NCBI RefSeq assembly: GCF_019668465.1
Contig: NZ_AP024828.1
Location: forward strand, 1,860,001 to 1,924,000
Length of the DNA stretch: 64,000 nt
Direction of reading: 5' to 3'
Source: Mycobacterium senriense
GTDB lineage: Bacteria > Actinomycetota > Actinomycetes > Mycobacteriales > Mycobacteriaceae
Below are positions 41,223 through 49,815 of this stretch, piece by piece. Under the pieces are notes generated by a model. The model had not been told where the DNA came from. It searched no databases and worked only from the letters and a program-made list of their open reading frames with translations. Numbering within the stretch: the first letter of the stretch is position 1; the number at the start of each line of letters is the position of its first letter. The translations under genes and the position numbers were made by a program.

Positions 41223-41858
41223 GTGCGACTCGGACATTCGGCTGATCATGACGACCCGTCGCGCTACCGCATCGAGGCGATGGCGCATACGACCCTCGAC
41301 GTCGTTCGCAACCTAGGCGGCCTGCTGTTCGACCGCCGCTGCCTGGGCTGGGATACCGCGGTGCTGCTCGACAACTGCGCCGATATTCGAGCGCTCCAAA
41401 TCATCGGTGCTGATGTTGCCGATCTGAAGCCGACCCTCGAAGCGCCTGAACATCCGCGGCCGGCGGCCATCGCTACCTCCGTCCAGCTCTACCGCAGTGA
41501 TCCCCGCGTTTGCGCACGAGTCAATGCGGCGATCGACAGCGGGTCAACCGAGGTCGTGCTGTGGGGTGACACCGACTCGGTGGCCGTTGAACGGCAAATG
41601 ATCGCGGTCGCGCATCAGATCAGCCAGGCAGCCGCCACGTTCAAGATCCAGGCGCTGGCCGCGGCGGCGCACGCTGAACCCTCGAAAGACATTGTGGTGG
41701 AGAGGTTCTTGGCAACTCGTGCACCCTGGCAACCGCCCGACCTGCAGCGGTCGACCCTGAACAGATCCGAGTCCTGTCGAACGGTACGTTCTAAGATCCG
41801 CGACGAAGCGGAGAGAAGCTTCGCCACCTCGCCCCACGTCGACACGCCGATCGGCTAG
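41223..41858 (+). CDS. Hypothetical protein
   Basis: A 211-residue protein I do not recognise. It begins RLGHSADHDDPSRYRIEA after a GTG that follows AGGA by 7 bases, then has AHTTLDVVRNLGGLLFDRR, GWDTAVLLDNCADIRAL and a helical Ala-rich stretch (QISQAAATFKIQALAAAAHAE). No signal peptide or membrane helix. The frame is open upstream to 41043, with an ATG at 41163 as an alternative start, but the upstream part crosses operator E and looks non-coding. Diverges from the SDR-membrane protein unit and may share operator E. Confidence 0.55.
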   Translation: MRLGHSADHDDPSRYRIEAMAHTTLDVVRNLGGLLFDRRCLGWDTAVLLDNCADIRALQIIGADVADLKPTLEAPEHPRPAAIATSVQLYRSDPRVCARVNAAIDSGSTEVVLWGDTDSVAVERQMIAVAHQISQAAATFKIQALAAAAHAEPSKDIVVERFLATRAPWQPPDLQRSTLNRSESCRTVRSKIRDEAERSFATSPHVDTPIG

Positions 41859-42067
41859 ATCGGGACCTGGAGCCGGTGTTGGCGAGTGGACCGAGCCGAC
41901 AGATGTCGGGATTATCGGCGTCGCACAGAAGTAGTAATTTTCTGCATCTCTGGCCCGCAGGAGTTATGCATCAACCAAGAGCACCGGGGAGATCGGACGA
42001 CGAGAGCGTCTTGGGCTGCCGTTCTGCGCACGCAACACGATTAGAGCGATATCAATGAAACGATGCG

Positions 42068-43483
42068 CTAGTTGTCCTCATCGACTCCCGGAGACACGTT
42101 GTCGGAGTCCTCTTCGGACTCGTACGTAGAGACGAAGCGCAGTACGCGCGGGGCTAAAGGGCTAAACGGCGGCCACGGATTGCGGCGGGTGAAGCCCGCG
42201 TCGTTTTGCAAAACATGCAGTCCTCGCGGGTGCGGGTACCGGCTCAGCAATTCGCGAACCGTGGCGACGTCATCAGCCACGTTGGGATACAAAAGCTTGT
42301 CCAGCTTCTCCTGGAGCGGGCCCATTAGCGGCTGTACGGCTTTGATCATGTCCAGCACGCTGGGATCGGAGTCTCTCTGTTCCAACTCGCGGCGTTTCAG
42401 CCACTTCTTCTGCGCTGACTGCCTCGTGAAATCCAGCACGAATTGCCGCTTCATGTAGACGTTGGCAGCGGGTTCGCCCTGCATTGAGGCCCCGAAACCC
42501 CAACTGAAGGCGTTGATATCGCCGTGCTGCAGCGCGCCCCGCAGTTCTTCGAGCCAGCCGTAGTCGAACGATTTCTTTCTGAGCTCGCTGAAGAGCGCCT
42601 CGACCGCGCGGAGCTCCTCGCTGTCGCGGCCGAAGTCCTTTTTGGCTGCCCTCATCGTTTGTTCGCGGTGAATGTGTAGGGCGGCTGTGAACGAAATCAA
42701 TGCCGACCGCACCTTGCGCCTGTGTTCATCCCACGCATCCGCGTCAAACAGTGAGATGCGGTTGTCGCGCAGGTCGGTGAGTACAGCGATCAGCTGGTCA
42801 AAGAACCTCTTGCTCTCGTCTTCAATGTGCTCGAGTAACTCACTGTCGACCATGCACCGAAGCCGCTCGTATGCACCTCGATAGGTCTTGTCCTCATCTT
42901 CTGTCAAGGAACACACTTTCTCGAGAATTGGCGCGTCAGAACGGGTGGGGTCGAGGTGGATCAAAATTGCACCGTAAGGATCTGCCGACATCTCCGCCTC
43001 ATGAGCATCTTCTTCCGCTCGTCTGTTGTCAGCTGCGTCCTTGGCGGTCTGCAAGCTACGGAGCGTAGAAGTGTTGCGGCGCTTGATCTCTTCGGCCGAG
43101 GGCAGGCCTTCAGCTAGCCAGCGTCGGCCGTCGCTGAGGATGGTGTTCAGGGCCGCCTCTAAGGTTTGTTGAAGGGCGCCGCGAGTCATCCGGTCTCTGG
43201 CATCTGGAGTGTCGTAGTAGTCATCCATCGCTGCGGTCATCACATTCGTAAACGCTTGCAACGCCGAGAGGATCACTAGTATGGCAGGTGTCGCGGGCGG
43301 CGGCGGCGGCTCGGCGAAAGCAACGACTTGCCATGCCTCGCAGGCCTTCTCGCAGAAATCAACCGGATTCGTTTCGTTTATGTCGTCTAAGGACGACATA
43401 AACTCTTGCAGTCGGTCTAACTGATCTTGTAGCCGCTCTGCGTCTATCTGCTCTCCGGCGTCCACGTAGGTTCCTTGCTTCAT
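42068..43483 (-). CDS. Orphan acidic protein with HEPN-like RxxxxH motif
   Basis: A 471-residue, mostly helical, charged protein with no family I recognise. Around residues 305-320 it reads YGWLEELRGALQHGDINAF. The RGALQH matches the R-x4-H catalytic motif of HEPN ribonucleases and recalls the LRNYxQHRG form seen in some HEPN-like hypothetical proteins of defence islands. The rest includes a hydrophobic PATPAILVILSALQAFTNVM segment (about 65-85) and a very acidic C terminus (YESEEDSDNVSPGVDEDN). It stands alone, with low-GC flanks, close to a palindromic repeat and pseudogenes, as expected for an acquired gene. A defence or stress role is only a hypothesis. Confidence 0.7.
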   Translation of the reverse strand: MKQGTYVDAGEQIDAERLQDQLDRLQEFMSSLDDINETNPVDFCEKACEAWQVVAFAEPPPPPATPAILVILSALQAFTNVMTAAMDDYYDTPDARDRMTRGALQQTLEAALNTILSDGRRWLAEGLPSAEEIKRRNTSTLRSLQTAKDAADNRRAEEDAHEAEMSADPYGAILIHLDPTRSDAPILEKVCSLTEDEDKTYRGAYERLRCMVDSELLEHIEDESKRFFDQLIAVLTDLRDNRISLFDADAWDEHRRKVRSALISFTAALHIHREQTMRAAKKDFGRDSEELRAVEALFSELRKKSFDYGWLEELRGALQHGDINAFSWGFGASMQGEPAANVYMKRQFVLDFTRQSAQKKWLKRRELEQRDSDPSVLDMIKAVQPLMGPLQEKLDKLLYPNVADDVATVRELLSRYPHPRGLHVLQNDAGFTRRNPWPPFSPLAPRVLRFVSTYESEEDSDNVSPGVDEDN

Positions 43484-43657
43484 GTCTTACAGCGGGTGTG
43501 GCCGCCCTTCGCGTGGGCAGCCAACCAACATCCCACAGAGGCCCGACTTCAGTGTGTATTGACTTCGGCGCGTGTCGCTGACGAATCAAGGGGTAACCGT
43601 CGTCTATGTGAAGTCAGCAGCGACGTCGGGCGCCGAGTGAGTACGCAGGCGCCTGAA

Positions 43658-43754
43658 CTGCGGTTATGCAGCGAAGATTAGCAAGCTCTCGCGACACGCC
43701 GACGTTTTGTCAAAGTAGGCAGGCGTGTCTTGTCAATCTTCCCTGCATCTCGAC
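43658..43754. repeat. 97-bp palindromic repeat, copy 2
   Basis: Second copy of the element at 16067-16162, same orientation, about 84% identical with one 1-base gap. Outer arms GCAGCGAAGATT (43668-43679) and AATCTTCCCTGC (43735-43746) pair with one mismatch; the inner arms GACACGCC and GGCGTGTC pair fully. The two copies enclose 27.5 kb, including the whole TTAC-N5-GTAA regulon. Confidence 0.7.
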
Positions 43755-43823
43755 AGCTGCTGTCGGTTCCCATCCAAGATGGCGGAATTCCCATCTTCGT
43801 GACGTGGAAATGGCGGATCCGCC
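43753..43823. repeat. Cluster of short palindromes beside repeat copy 2
   Basis: Three further inverted repeats follow copy 2 directly: ACAGCTGCTGT (43753-43763), AAGATGG with CCATCTT around CGGAATTC (43776-43797), and the perfect 12-mer GGCGGATCCGCC (43812-43823). No gene is visible from 43484 to 44058. Possible recombination or replication-related site. Confidence 0.45.
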
Positions 43824-44058
43824 GTAAAAGATAGGAATCGCGCTAGCTGACCTAAGTCTTAGCGTCCCTTGGCGGTACCCACTCGCTTCCGGCCGCAATT
43901 TATCGGGCTCGCGAATTGCGCTGTACACCAGGGACATCGGCGGTCGCCCATCAAGCGGATGGCTTTAGCGACGCATCTCACGACAGCAAAGTGTATGGAT
44001 ATCAGCGGTTATCCGTGAGTCGGTGTGGCGTGAATTACCAAGGTTTGGAATCACGATC

Positions 44059-44285
44059 ATGGAGGACATCGCTGCCACCTAGGGTGCCACGGTTCGTGGG
44101 TCCGACCAGAATCTCATACGCACCCTGGCGTATACGCACGGCCAGCTGTGGGAAGACCCGGCCATCAAGGTGCTGCGGACGCTCAACCAATACCTCGAGC
44201 GCACTACGGCCAGGAGGCGCTGCGCGATCGGGCTGTGGTGGGCATGGACCGGGCCGCCGAAGAGATCCCGTCGAGTTTGATCTGA
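44059..44285 (+). pseudogene. Decayed coding remnant of unknown family
   Basis: Protein-like pieces appear in successive frames of one strand: MEDIAAT, then DQNLIRTLAYTHGQLWED and PAIKVLRTLNQYLERT, then GQEALRDRAVVGMDRAAEE closing at a TGA. Their order and composition suggest the C-terminal part of one former gene broken by a stop and a frameshift. I cannot assign a family. Confidence 0.35.
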
Positions 44286-44499
44286 AGACGCATGCCCACC
44301 AAGCGATTTACTCGTACGACTAATGATTGACGTAGACGTTGACAGGGTTGAATCCGACGGCTATGTTGCCCGGAAAACGACTGGCCTGACCCGACCGTCG
44401 CCGGTCGAGAATGCCACGTCGGGCCAGAGCCGGCAGGCTGCGTTCTCGAGACTACGCGCCGGGGTCTCTCCGTGTAGGCCTGCACCGGGATGGGTGGTG

Positions 44500-45123
44500 A
44501 TGAGCGAGCGCCTGCGTTGCGGCCCGTCGGCGAGTACCTGCCACGGGCGCAAACGGGGGCTGGGTACTGGAGTGAGTGCTGCTCGATGCCACGCTGACCG
44601 AGCTGGCGGATCACGGATACACCGCACTGACGATGGGCGGAATTGCGGCCCGAGCACGTACCGGCAAAGCCTCGCTATACAGTCGATGGGCAAGCAAGCG
44701 CGAGTTACCGTGCGCTGCACTGGTTCTGCTATACCTCCGCTGCCTGCACCCAGCGCCCGCCGGTCGGCACGGGAAAACCTGCTGGTCGTGTTGACTGCAC
44801 ATCGCGATCTGCTGGCGGGCAAGACCGGGTTCCCTGGCCTGAACGTCATCGCTCAGCTTCTACACGAGCGCGCGGCGCCCGCCATCTTCGTAGATTTTGT
44901 AATCCGGCCCGCGGTTGACGGTGACCGATTCTATCCTTCGAACAGCTGTGGAGCAGGGTGAGATTGACTCCGCCTCAGTCACGCCGTGGAGCGTAGAAAT
45001 TGGGCCGGCACTCATAAGCCAGCACTTCTTTCTCACCGGGCGGCCGCCACTCGGCGGGAGTTAATCCTCATCCTGGACACTGTCATGCGACCTCGGGCCG
45101 TCGAACCCATTGTCGATCGATGA
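44500..45123 (+). pseudogene. TetR-family regulator broken by several frameshifts
   Basis: TetR protein sequence can be followed through at least three frame changes. LLDATLTELADHGYTALTMG and GIAARARTGKASLYSRWASKREL give the helix-turn-helix (44580-44710). ENLLVVLTAHRDLLAGKTGF and PGLNVIAQLLHERAAP give the ligand domain (about 44780-44885). DSILRTAVEQGEIDSASVTP and IGPALISQHFFLTGRPP follow in another frame (about 44925-45050), then RRELILILDTVMRP in a further one. The probable start is ATG 44500 and the last frame stops at 45123. Clearly non-functional. Confidence 0.65.
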
Positions 45124-45160
45124 CCCGGGTATTTCGCGAACGCCTCGAGGCGACCGAAGA

Positions 45161-45922
45161 CTAAATCGCCTCGGGCTGTTCGGATTCAGCGATGAGGCGT
45201 TCGAGATAGTCCAGGTCGCGGCGCAACAGGTCCACCGCCGCGCGGGGGCCGCTGGCGGCAGCTGCCGGTTCGCCCGACCGAACCAGGCTTGCGACCGCCA
45301 GATCGGCGATATCGGCGGCGACAATCTCGGCACTGGTCGCGTCATCTTTGTGAAACCACCACGCGACCCAGTTACACATGCCGATGATCTGCAATGCCGC
45401 CATCCGCGGCTCCACGTGGCGGAAGTGGCCGGTGTCGACGCCATCACGGATCACGCCGATGAGTATGCGCAGCATTGCGCGCTTGGTCGTTTCGTGGATC
45501 GTGGCCAGATCGGTCGGAAGCGCCGCTTCGGAGCGCGCCAGCAGGACGAACCGCGACGGTTGCCGTGCTCGGTTGAGCGCCATGATTTCGGCGATCTTCG
45601 AGAGCTTCGCGACCGGGTCCAAGGCCGCGTTTTCTGCGACCTCGCGGATCTGTGCGGTGTTGCCCGCGGTGATCTCGGCGATGAGTCGAGCCAGTAAGTC
45701 GTCCTTACTCTTGACGTAGTAGTAGAGCGCAGGCCGTGTGATGCCCATTGCGTCGGCGATGTCCTGCAAGCTGGTGCCGGCAAAACCGCGCTGCGCGAAC
45801 AATTCGGTTGCAGTGGCATACATCCGGTGCTCGACGAGGTCTCGACGCAGACTCGATGAGTTCTCTTCTGAGCGTTGCCGCTTGAGGCGAGCAGGCTTGG
45901 CGCCGTCGGAGGGTCTCACCAT
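45161..45922 (-). CDS. TetR-family regulator
   Basis: A 253-residue TetR with an N-terminal basic leader, then YATATELFAQRGFAGTSLQDIADAMGITRPALYYYVKSKDDLLARL (residues about 35-80), a full helix-turn-helix, and a ligand domain (AALQIIGMCNWVAWWFHKDD). The C-terminal extension AVDLLRRDLDYLERLIAESE is probably coiled. The YYYVKSKDDLL form is common among TetRs of fatty-acid and steroid catabolism. It diverges from the NmrA-like gene at 46172; two direct repeats at 45993-46012 lie between them. Confidence 0.9.
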   Translation of the reverse strand: MVRPSDGAKPARLKRQRSEENSSSLRRDLVEHRMYATATELFAQRGFAGTSLQDIADAMGITRPALYYYVKSKDDLLARLIAEITAGNTAQIREVAENAALDPVAKLSKIAEIMALNRARQPSRFVLLARSEAALPTDLATIHETTKRAMLRILIGVIRDGVDTGHFRHVEPRMAALQIIGMCNWVAWWFHKDDATSAEIVAADIADLAVASLVRSGEPAAAASGPRAAVDLLRRDLDYLERLIAESEQPEAI

Positions 45923-45992
45923 CTCCCCGCTCTTGTCGCGCTGGGGCTACCGAATGCGGAACCCAGCAAGTTCATCAGCAGCTTACGCTGGG

Positions 45993-46012
45993 GACCAATT
46001 CTTGACCAATTC
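45993..46012. promoter_or_regulatory. Tandem GACCAATTC repeats, 11-bp period
   Basis: GACCAATTC at 45993-46001 and again at 46004-46012, one helical turn apart, in the 249-bp region between the divergent tetR and NmrA-like genes. Possible regulator-binding site. Confidence 0.4.
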
Positions 46013-46171
46013 GTTGACGATCCCGACGGGCACCGCTATCCTTCAGGGCCGTCGACGGATGCTCGAAATGACTGACCTGATGACGGTGAGGGACTCGGAC
46101 GCGAGCGCACACGCGGCCCCGTAGATTTGCCGGCACGGCCATTCGGTTAGCGGAGCGGGGAATGGAGTGCG

Positions 46172-47044
46172 GTGAGTGAGATCGTTCTCATCGGTGCGGC
46201 CGGCACGGCCGGTCTACGTCTGGTCCGCGCCCTCAACGCTGCGCGGGCCGACTATCGCGTGGTCAGCCATAGCGACATCGGCGCGGCCCGGTTGGTGGAG
46301 GCCGGAGCGCCCAGACCTGTCGTCGCGGACCTGGGTGAGCCCGAGAGCTTGGCTTCGGCGTTGACGAATACCTCTGTGGTATATGCAATCCCACCCGCCT
46401 TGCATCCTCGCGAGGACGAATTCCTCATCAACGCCATTCGGGCGGCCGAAGCCGTCGGCGTGGAGCGTTTCGTTTATCACTCTGTGCTGCACTCGAATAC
46501 GCCCTTCCTACGCAACCATCAGCGCAAAGCCAGTGTCGAATGCGTGCTGCGCGCGAGTTCCTCGCTGAAATGGACCATCCTGCAACCGTCGATGTACGCG
46601 CAGGTGGTATTTGCGATGTTCGGCCCGACTCAGGACAGCACCGTGAGGGTCCCGTTCGACATCGACGCCGACATGTCGATCATCGATCTCGATGACTGGG
46701 CTGCAGTTGCCTTGCGAACGTTGCTCGAGCCCGGTGCGCATGACTACGCCGGCTACGAGTTAGCCGGTCCCGCCACGACGATGCGAGAGGCGGTCCGCGC
46801 GCTCGGCCGGGCGCGCGGAAGGGACCTGCATGCCTGCACGGTTCCAGTTGCCAGAGGCCCCCTGCCGCCCCGAGCGGTTGAAGACCCGGTGGCGGCCGCT
46901 GACATGATCTCCACCTACGCCCACTACGACCGCCACGGGTTTCGCGGTAACCCGTTCGTGCTCACCCAGCTCCTGGGACGACCGCCGACAACGATCGACG
47001 ACGTGGCCGCGAGGGAGTACGGTCCGCCGTTGACTGCGCCGTGA
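46172..47044 (+). CDS. NmrA-like NAD(P)-binding protein
   Basis: A 290-residue atypical SDR of the NmrA/HSCARG type: IVLIGAAGTAGLRLVRAL (cofactor), VVYAIPPALHPREDEFLINA, VERFVYHSVLHS and a C-terminal ABC of the type DVAAREYG. Such proteins sense NAD(P)H or reduce small molecules; the active-site Tyr-x3-Lys of classical SDRs is not obvious. GTG 46172 follows GGAG. The Nudix gene starts in a GTGA overlap with its stop, so the two are cotranscribed. Confidence 0.88.
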   Translation: MSEIVLIGAAGTAGLRLVRALNAARADYRVVSHSDIGAARLVEAGAPRPVVADLGEPESLASALTNTSVVYAIPPALHPREDEFLINAIRAAEAVGVERFVYHSVLHSNTPFLRNHQRKASVECVLRASSSLKWTILQPSMYAQVVFAMFGPTQDSTVRVPFDIDADMSIIDLDDWAAVALRTLLEPGAHDYAGYELAGPATTMREAVRALGRARGRDLHACTVPVARGPLPPRAVEDPVAAADMISTYAHYDRHGFRGNPFVLTQLLGRPPTTIDDVAAREYGPPLTAP

Positions 47045-47700
47045 CGGACTCACCAACCGACATCGGTGTCGACGGCGCAGGCCGGCAAGTTCGACCAGAG
47101 CGTTCGAACGTGGCCCGCGAAGCCATCATCGCTGCACTGCAACGCTTCTCGCATTGGGCGTTCGACGGCGGCGGGCTGCGACGAGCAACCGTGGTGATTG
47201 TCGTTCACCGTCGGGGCGAGGAATTCGGAATCTGGATCATTGAACGGGCGTCGGGACTGCGTCATGCTCCCGGCCAATACGCATTGCCGGGCGGGCGGTC
47301 TGAACCGGGCGAGGACGTCATTGCCACAGGTCTACGCGAACTCGAAGAAGAAACAGGGATCGTGTTGGGGCGCCACGATGTGTTGGGGCGCCTTGATGAC
47401 TATGTGACGCGCTCCGATCATCTCATCAGCACGATCGTGTGCTGGGCAGAATCTCACCCAACGATTCATCCGAATCCTAGCGAGGTCGCTCGCGCGTACT
47501 TCGTGCCGCTAGCCGATCTGCTGGTGACCCCGCGATTTCCGCGCGATCCCCAGACTGGCCTCCCGTTAATCGAGTTCCCGCTGCTCGGCGTCATCATCCA
47601 CGCCGCGACCGGAGCCTTGCTGTATCAGTTCGCGGAGGTGGTGCTGCGCGGCCGCCCCACCCGCGTGGCGGCAATCGTAGAGCCACGGATTGAGACGTGA
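47041..47700 (+). CDS. Nudix hydrolase (CoA diphosphatase-like)
   Basis: A 219-residue Nudix protein. The Nudix box Gx5Ex7REUxEExGU is complete: GGRSEPGEDVIATGLRELEEETGI, with the REx2EE metal-binding Glu residues, at about residues 80-103. Position after LRHAPGQYALPGG and the long C-terminal part (PHPNPSEV-like region, PLIEFPLLGVIIHAATGAL) resemble NudL-type CoA/acyl-CoA pyrophosphatases, which would fit a CoA-rich pathway. Starts in a GTGA overlap with the NmrA-like gene. Confidence 0.88.
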   Translation: MTDSPTDIGVDGAGRQVRPERSNVAREAIIAALQRFSHWAFDGGGLRRATVVIVVHRRGEEFGIWIIERASGLRHAPGQYALPGGRSEPGEDVIATGLRELEEETGIVLGRHDVLGRLDDYVTRSDHLISTIVCWAESHPTIHPNPSEVARAYFVPLADLLVTPRFPRDPQTGLPLIEFPLLGVIIHAATGALLYQFAEVVLRGRPTRVAAIVEPRIET

Positions 47701-47782
47701 CGGCCCGAACCTCGCGCTCCGCGCCCGAAATCGCGCGAATACGGTAGCGTTGAATAATTGGCGTATCCGTTGAAATGGTTAG

Positions 47783-48289
<507 letters not shown>

Positions 48290-48320
48290 GCAGGGTGCGT
48301 CGACTCTTGGTCAACGCGTA

Positions 48321-48698
48321 CTAGCCGAGTAATTTCGCTCGAATCTCGACGAGCGTGTCTGGGACGATCCCGAGCCCCGTCGTCGGGTATCCGTCGAGTC
48401 CTCCGTACCGGAGGACGGCCTCCCGTCGCACGGGTCTGCCGATGGTCGGCCTCCCGGAACGGATCCCGGCGATGTCACGGAAATTTGCCGACCGCAGCGG
48501 CGAACCATCCTGCGCCACTTGCTCGGCCGCCGCTGCTGCGCGAGGTCTGAAGATGACCCTGTGCAGCTGGGCGGAACCCTGGATGATGCCGCGGAGGAGA
48601 CCGGGACGACACATCAGACCGCTCCTTGGCTGATGTTCATCTGGCGGCGCCGTCGGGTCGGGACGCAGCCCAGAAAATGATTCCGCATTAGAAATCAT
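48321..48698 (-). CDS. Uncertain hypothetical protein
   Basis: A 125-codon frame with a protein-like C terminus (VRREAVLRYGGLDGYPTTG, then LGIVPDTLVEIRAKLLG) but an N terminus of low-complexity type. No family recognised and no good ribosome-binding site. It fills most of the 48290-48903 gap, which otherwise shows only an inverted repeat near 48800. It could be a gene fragment. Confidence 0.3.
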   Translation of the reverse strand: MISNAESFSGLRPDPTAPPDEHQPRSGLMCRPGLLRGIIQGSAQLHRVIFRPRAAAAAEQVAQDGSPLRSANFRDIAGIRSGRPTIGRPVRREAVLRYGGLDGYPTTGLGIVPDTLVEIRAKLLG

Positions 48699-48792
48699 CC
48701 GGACGGACCGCCGCGTTGGGCGCCCTTAGGGCAGGGGTTCACGCTTTGGGGACGGCCGCTAGATGAATTACAGTTCATCCTTGAAAATATGT

Positions 48793-48812
48793 TCAGCACA
48801 AAGTTATGCTGA
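48793..48812. promoter_or_regulatory. Inverted repeat TCAGCA-N8-TGCTGA
   Basis: Perfect 6-bp arms around an AT-rich spacer, in an unusually AT-rich stretch 92 bp upstream of the membrane protein gene at 48904. Likely promoter or operator region for it. Confidence 0.4.
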
Positions 48813-48903
48813 CCCAGAGCGGAGCTTAAAACCCCGAACAGCCCACCAAGGGCCGCACGACTCCTGATTGAGCATCCACGAATAGACGGGCGATGAGACG
48901 ACA

Positions 48904-49770
48904 ATGACCTCGCATTACGCGATCGTGGCCGCGCGCGCCGTTCCCGCGCACCCTAAGACTCCAATGCCGTTCATGCCCGAGGTGTTGTTCACGATCTTCC
49001 TGGGAGTGCCCGTTCTGATCGGCTGTTTCTTCGCCGTCAAACACCTGCTGAACGGGCGCGGTCCGTTGCTGACGTACTGCCTGATCGGCGGCGGGATTGC
49101 GTGCCTGTTCGAGCCGATCGTCGACACCCTCGGTCTCTGCTACATCCGGCAGGGAGCAGCTACGACGACGTTTTACTCGATGGGCAGAGACTTCCCGTTG
49201 TTCATCAACTTCGTCTACATCTGGTACGTCGGGGGACTGGCCTACCTCGCCTATCGAATCTTCAACGTGGGAATCACCCGCCGGATGGTGTTCGCCATAT
49301 ACCTGATCGATGTGTTCATCAACATCTGGCTGGAAAGTCCGGGAGTCCTGATGGGGGCCTACGAGTACTACGGCCCGCAACCGCTGAACTTCTGGGGGCT
49401 CCCGCTGTGGTGGGTGTGCGTGAATCCCCTTATGCCACTCATCGCGGGCACTCTGATCTACCGATTGCGGCCACACCTGCCGGGTTGGAAGTTGGCGCTC
49501 GTCATCGCCTTCATACCGATGGCCGACGGGATCGGTAACGGCGCGGCCGCATGGCCAGTGTGGACGGCACTCAACCGCAGCGCACCACTATGGGTGACCC
49601 ATCTGGCTTGGTTGGTCACACTCGGGTTGGCTCTGACCTTCGTGTGGGCGTTGTCGTTCGTTGTCGGTCGCGCCGAAGACGAGGTGCACGTCAGATCGAA
49701 ATTGGGACTACTCAAAGCCGCGCTGGGTGGTTCGATTGACCACGGGGAGCTGGCGACCGCTGGCGCGTGA
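48904..49770 (+). CDS. Seven-helix membrane protein, AveC-like
   Basis: A 288-residue integral membrane protein with seven hydrophobic spans (about residues 25-48, 58-80, 100-122, 130-150, 160-182, 196-220, 232-255). Motifs near the membrane face include CLFEPIVDTLGL, WLESPGVLMGAYEYYG and NFWGLPLWWVCVNP. These recall the actinobacterial spirocyclase-AveC-like/carotenoid-cyclase-like group, but I cannot confirm this by eye. It stands alone, transcribed toward the opposing cyclase gene. Shares the D/E-x-P-x-x-x-x-G pattern with the larger protein at 39107-40135; the two may belong to one broader family. Confidence 0.8.
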   Translation: MTSHYAIVAARAVPAHPKTPMPFMPEVLFTIFLGVPVLIGCFFAVKHLLNGRGPLLTYCLIGGGIACLFEPIVDTLGLCYIRQGAATTTFYSMGRDFPLFINFVYIWYVGGLAYLAYRIFNVGITRRMVFAIYLIDVFINIWLESPGVLMGAYEYYGPQPLNFWGLPLWWVCVNPLMPLIAGTLIYRLRPHLPGWKLALVIAFIPMADGIGNGAAAWPVWTALNRSAPLWVTHLAWLVTLGLALTFVWALSFVVGRAEDEVHVRSKLGLLKAALGGSIDHGELATAGA

Positions 49771-49815
49771 CCGCGGGCGCCTCGCCCTACGTCAGCGCGG
49801 TCGAGTCCGGGCCGG

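Noticed and set aside
16067..43754. CRISPR array or integron for the paired repeats
   Set aside because: Only two copies 27.5 kb apart; no spacer periodicity, no cas or integrase gene.
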